64,000 nucleotides of DNA, taken from Alloscardovia omnicolens DSM 21503. Lineage in GTDB: Bacteria; Actinomycetota; Actinomycetes; Actinomycetales; Bifidobacteriaceae. Numbering within the stretch: the first letter of the stretch is position 1; each line of letters opens with the position of its first letter. The notes below the pieces were generated by a model. The model did not search any database and was not told where the DNA came from. It saw only the letters and a list, made by a program, of their open reading frames with translations. This document shows positions 62,036-64,000 of this stretch, in pieces. The translations under genes were made by a program, and so were the position numbers. The stretch is from positions 173,731 to 237,730 of the forward strand of contig NZ_ATVB01000001.1 in the NCBI RefSeq assembly GCF_000420505.1, read 5' to 3'.

Positions 62036-63385
62036 TTACACGTCAATATTCGTCAGCATTGGTTTGAGCGTAGCGTCTTTAATCTGTTTTACGCCTGCGA
62101 AAGCAATAACCATCGCAATAAGCGCCAAAATTGCTACAGTGGCGAAGCCGCCGTGAGCACCGTACTGATCAATAAAATAGCCGGAAATAGAATTACCAAT
62201 AGAACCGCCAATCGAGTTCATCGCACCCATAATTCCCACTGCTTCGGTAAAGCGTGCAGGCGGAACGAGGTGGAGCACAATCTGGTTACCATTAATCCAC
62301 GTTGGTGACTGGCACACGCCAATAAGCAAGTAAATAATCATCACCACCCAAATGCTCTTCACAAAAATAAACGAGCTCAAGCCAAGCGCCACCACAACAA
62401 TACAGAAGTAGAAGCGTTTCCACAGCGGGATAATCCATGACTTCGCGCCGTACAACGTAGCGCCTACCAGCGAGCTAAACGAGAAGCAAGCAAAGATAAA
62501 ACCGGTCAGGCTTTGCACGTTCTGTTCTTTAGCAAAAGCCAAGATAGAAATACCTGACGCGCTCTGGAAAGCGCCTAGACCAAACCATGTGATGCAGATA
62601 GCAATAAAACCAAAGGAAAAGATGGACGCTTTCTTTCCTGCTACTTTCTGACCGCTGGCTGCCGCTACCCGTTGCGCTTCCTGCAGACGGAACTCTTTAC
62701 GAGTTATACCTGCTTCGCGCGCTAAATCCGTTTGACTTGGCGGCTCGGCTGAGCGTACAGACAGAAACATGATAGCGCCAACCAGCACGAAAATACCGGT
62801 AGCAGAGAACGACAAGACACCAGAAGCGACGGCGAGGATGGATGAGAGCGGATTGCCAATCATCCACATGGCTTCATCCAAAATGGAAGAAAAGCCCATA
62901 GCTCGGTCAATTTTTTCTGAGCTGTTCTCTTTGTTCTTAAGCAGATACGTCCAGCGCGAACGGCTCATAGCACCCCACGGCGGAATACACGCCATAAAAG
63001 GCACGAGGCAGTACAGCAGCCATTGAGGTACGTGTAGTTCAATGCTTGTAATCAGCACCGTTGCAGCTATCATCCACACGGCAACGATTGGAATAGATAC
63101 CTTCGTTTGCCCAAAACGATCGACAAGGCGACCGAAAATTGGTGTAAGGATGGCCAAAGAAATAGCTTGAACCGCGCTTAACGTGCCGGCCAGCGTGTAG
63201 CTGCCGTAAATACGCTGCACGGAAATAGTGATGCACATACCCACCATAGGAAATGGCATTGAGGCAACAACAGCGCCAATAGCATAGCGTGCAGTGCCTG
63301 GGATTGTGAGAAGTTCTCCGTAACCACCGAAAATGCGTTGGAAGATGGACTTTCCATACTTATTGCTGCTCGTCAACTGTGACAT
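62036..63385 (-). CDS. MFS transporter (DHA1-like)
   Basis: 449-residue membrane protein with about twelve hydrophobic segments. The loop between segments 2 and 3 has FGRLVDRFGQTKVS, the MFS motif A, and the central loop carries a charged QTDLAREAGITRKEF segment. Resemblance is to small-solute or sugar-efflux carriers (YcxA/NarK-type do not fit); the substrate is not evident. It stands alone in its unit with the start at 63385 and a long noncoding region upstream. Confidence 0.85.
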   Translation of the reverse strand: MSQLTSSNKYGKSIFQRIFGGYGELLTIPGTARYAIGAVVASMPFPMVGMCITISVQRIYGSYTLAGTLSAVQAISLAILTPIFGRLVDRFGQTKVSIPIVAVWMIAATVLITSIELHVPQWLLYCLVPFMACIPPWGAMSRSRWTYLLKNKENSSEKIDRAMGFSSILDEAMWMIGNPLSSILAVASGVLSFSATGIFVLVGAIMFLSVRSAEPPSQTDLAREAGITRKEFRLQEAQRVAAASGQKVAGKKASIFSFGFIAICITWFGLGAFQSASGISILAFAKEQNVQSLTGFIFACFSFSSLVGATLYGAKSWIIPLWKRFYFCIVVVALGLSSFIFVKSIWVVMIIYLLIGVCQSPTWINGNQIVLHLVPPARFTEAVGIMGAMNSIGGSIGNSISGYFIDQYGAHGGFATVAILALIAMVIAFAGVKQIKDATLKPMLTNIDV

Positions 63386-63877
63386 AAGGCAATCAGTGCC
63401 CTCTCTGTTTGTTGTGTCTCTATGTGGTTTTGGTTTTGTTGTGTTTGCGCGTTTTAGTTTTCTGGTCGCGCAGCATTACCTCGGTTTGTTGAGGTTTTGT
63501 TTTCTTTATTTTTGCTTTTTCTTGTTTCGCGTTGCGGCGCTGATTCGCTCTCGCCGCTCCCCTCTCGCGTTTCGTACACGCTCTCCGCCTTGGCCTGTCT
63601 TCTGTGCTGTACGTTGATTATCGTCGTGCTGTTTGCACTCTCTTTTCGTGTTTTCGCGCGTACACTACTTTAACGCGAACCGGGTGCTCTATATAAGTGC
63701 AACACGCTGAAAAAGGAGAAAAATTTAACGATATTTTCGAGATTTTTTGATTGTGTGGGAGCGTTGGGAAATATGGGGGTTAATCGGTTAAGGGGTGTGG
63801 GCTATCTCCGATAGCTATAAGACCTCGCTTACCAAAATGATTGATGCACCCAAAAACATGATGACAACAAACGAATT
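63386..63877. other. Intergenic region upstream of the MFS gene, no gene seen
   Basis: About 490 bp, T/C-rich on the plus strand up to 63600. It contains a TTAATCGGTTAA dyad (63780-63791) of LacI type and a small GCTAT/ATAGC hairpin at 63801-63815. No coding frame is persuasive. Confidence 0.55.
63780..63791. promoter_or_regulatory. Candidate LacI-type dyad (TTAATCGGTTAA)
   Basis: Same TTAA-N-CG-N-TTAA form as 13753-13764, in the long region upstream of the MFS gene (395 bp from its start). Weak evidence. Confidence 0.25.
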
Positions 63878-64000
63878 TCATTTAGAACAATACCTACTCA
63901 GGATCGAAAAATCTCTCAACCTCTGATACAATTCACGTTGTCTAGGATTACACCATTCTTGCTGTGAATTAGCTCTTACATCCTTTGATAAAATGGGAAG
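63878..64000 (-). CDS. 3' end of an unrecognised gene at the right edge
   Basis: A minus-strand frame of 40 codons plus TGA continues past the window end. It reads SKDVRANSQQEWCNPRQREL and ends DFSILSRYCSK. The composition (charged, few rare residues, Arg/Gln-rich) looks protein-like and the other frames have stops. I do not recognise the family; identification needs the sequence beyond the edge. Confidence 0.4.
   Translation of the reverse strand, partial: LPILSKDVRANSQQEWCNPRQRELYQRLRDFSILSRYCSK

Overview
The window looks like a chromosomal segment from a low- to mid-GC member of the Bifidobacteriaceae (Alloscardovia/Scardovia/Gardnerella side of the family rather than a high-GC Bifidobacterium). 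Evidence: actinobacterial marker families (PriA-type HisA, DUF3052, DUF3107, DUF2342 zincin, HelD/HelR-like ATPase, Wag31-type DivIVA, DivI1A-repeat protein), a 320-residue L-lactate dehydrogenase, the order ftsZ-sepF-yggT-divIVA-lspA-rluD-dnaE, and several genes that appear to start leaderless. The long histidine operon argues against Gardnerella. The species assignment is inference.

Layout. 1-2637 (minus): start of the dcw cluster, mraZ-rsmH-ftsL-ftsI, running off the left edge, with a four-repeat MraZ operator in front. 2888-6542 (plus): HelD-like ATPase and serA. 6643-8376: nrdR and a LysM protein facing lexA across four LexA boxes. 8462-13521 (minus): ldh, hflX, an MFS transporter and a nucleoside hydrolase. 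14268-19248 (plus): an RsmC-like methyltransferase and HrpA helicase. 19353-26053 (minus): hisD-hisC-hisB-unknown gene-hisH-hisA(priA)-glnA. 26180-34798 (minus): ftsZ, sepF, yggT, divIVA, lspA, rluD, dnaE. 34962-40723 (minus): dusB, glyS, uppS, recO and a four-motif DivI1A-repeat protein. 40831: tRNA-Val(TAC), followed by an accessory GIY-YIG nuclease gene. 42059-50350: esterase, DUF3052, a Lon-type membrane protease without a visible PDZ domain, a DUF2342 zincin, a UvrD-like helicase, a kinase-fold protein with degraded motifs, and DUF3107.

50351-51876 is a graveyard: an IS3-type transposase tail, a hairpin next to a DUF3800 gene, and the DUF3800 gene itself, broken by two frameshifts and by a 357-bp MITE with ISL3-like ends. 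Removing the MITE and one target-site copy restores the DUF3800 frame exactly. 51877-64000 holds PHP phosphoesterase, VKOR, MmcQ/YjbR, dapF, patatin, murI, GNAT, DUF488, an unknown gene, metY, a second MITE with IS256-like ends, metB/metC, DUF1304, an MFS transporter and the 3' end of an unrecognised gene at the right edge.

Functionally the window is mostly housekeeping: cell division, replication and repair, histidine, serine, sulphur amino acid and nitrogen assimilation, and lactate formation. The accessory signals are the GIY-YIG gene behind a C9 tract, the decayed DUF3800 locus with its hairpin, two MITEs, and a family of about 90-bp palindromes. No complete undescribed multi-gene system is evident; the GIY-YIG gene and the DUF3800 locus are the most unusual parts.
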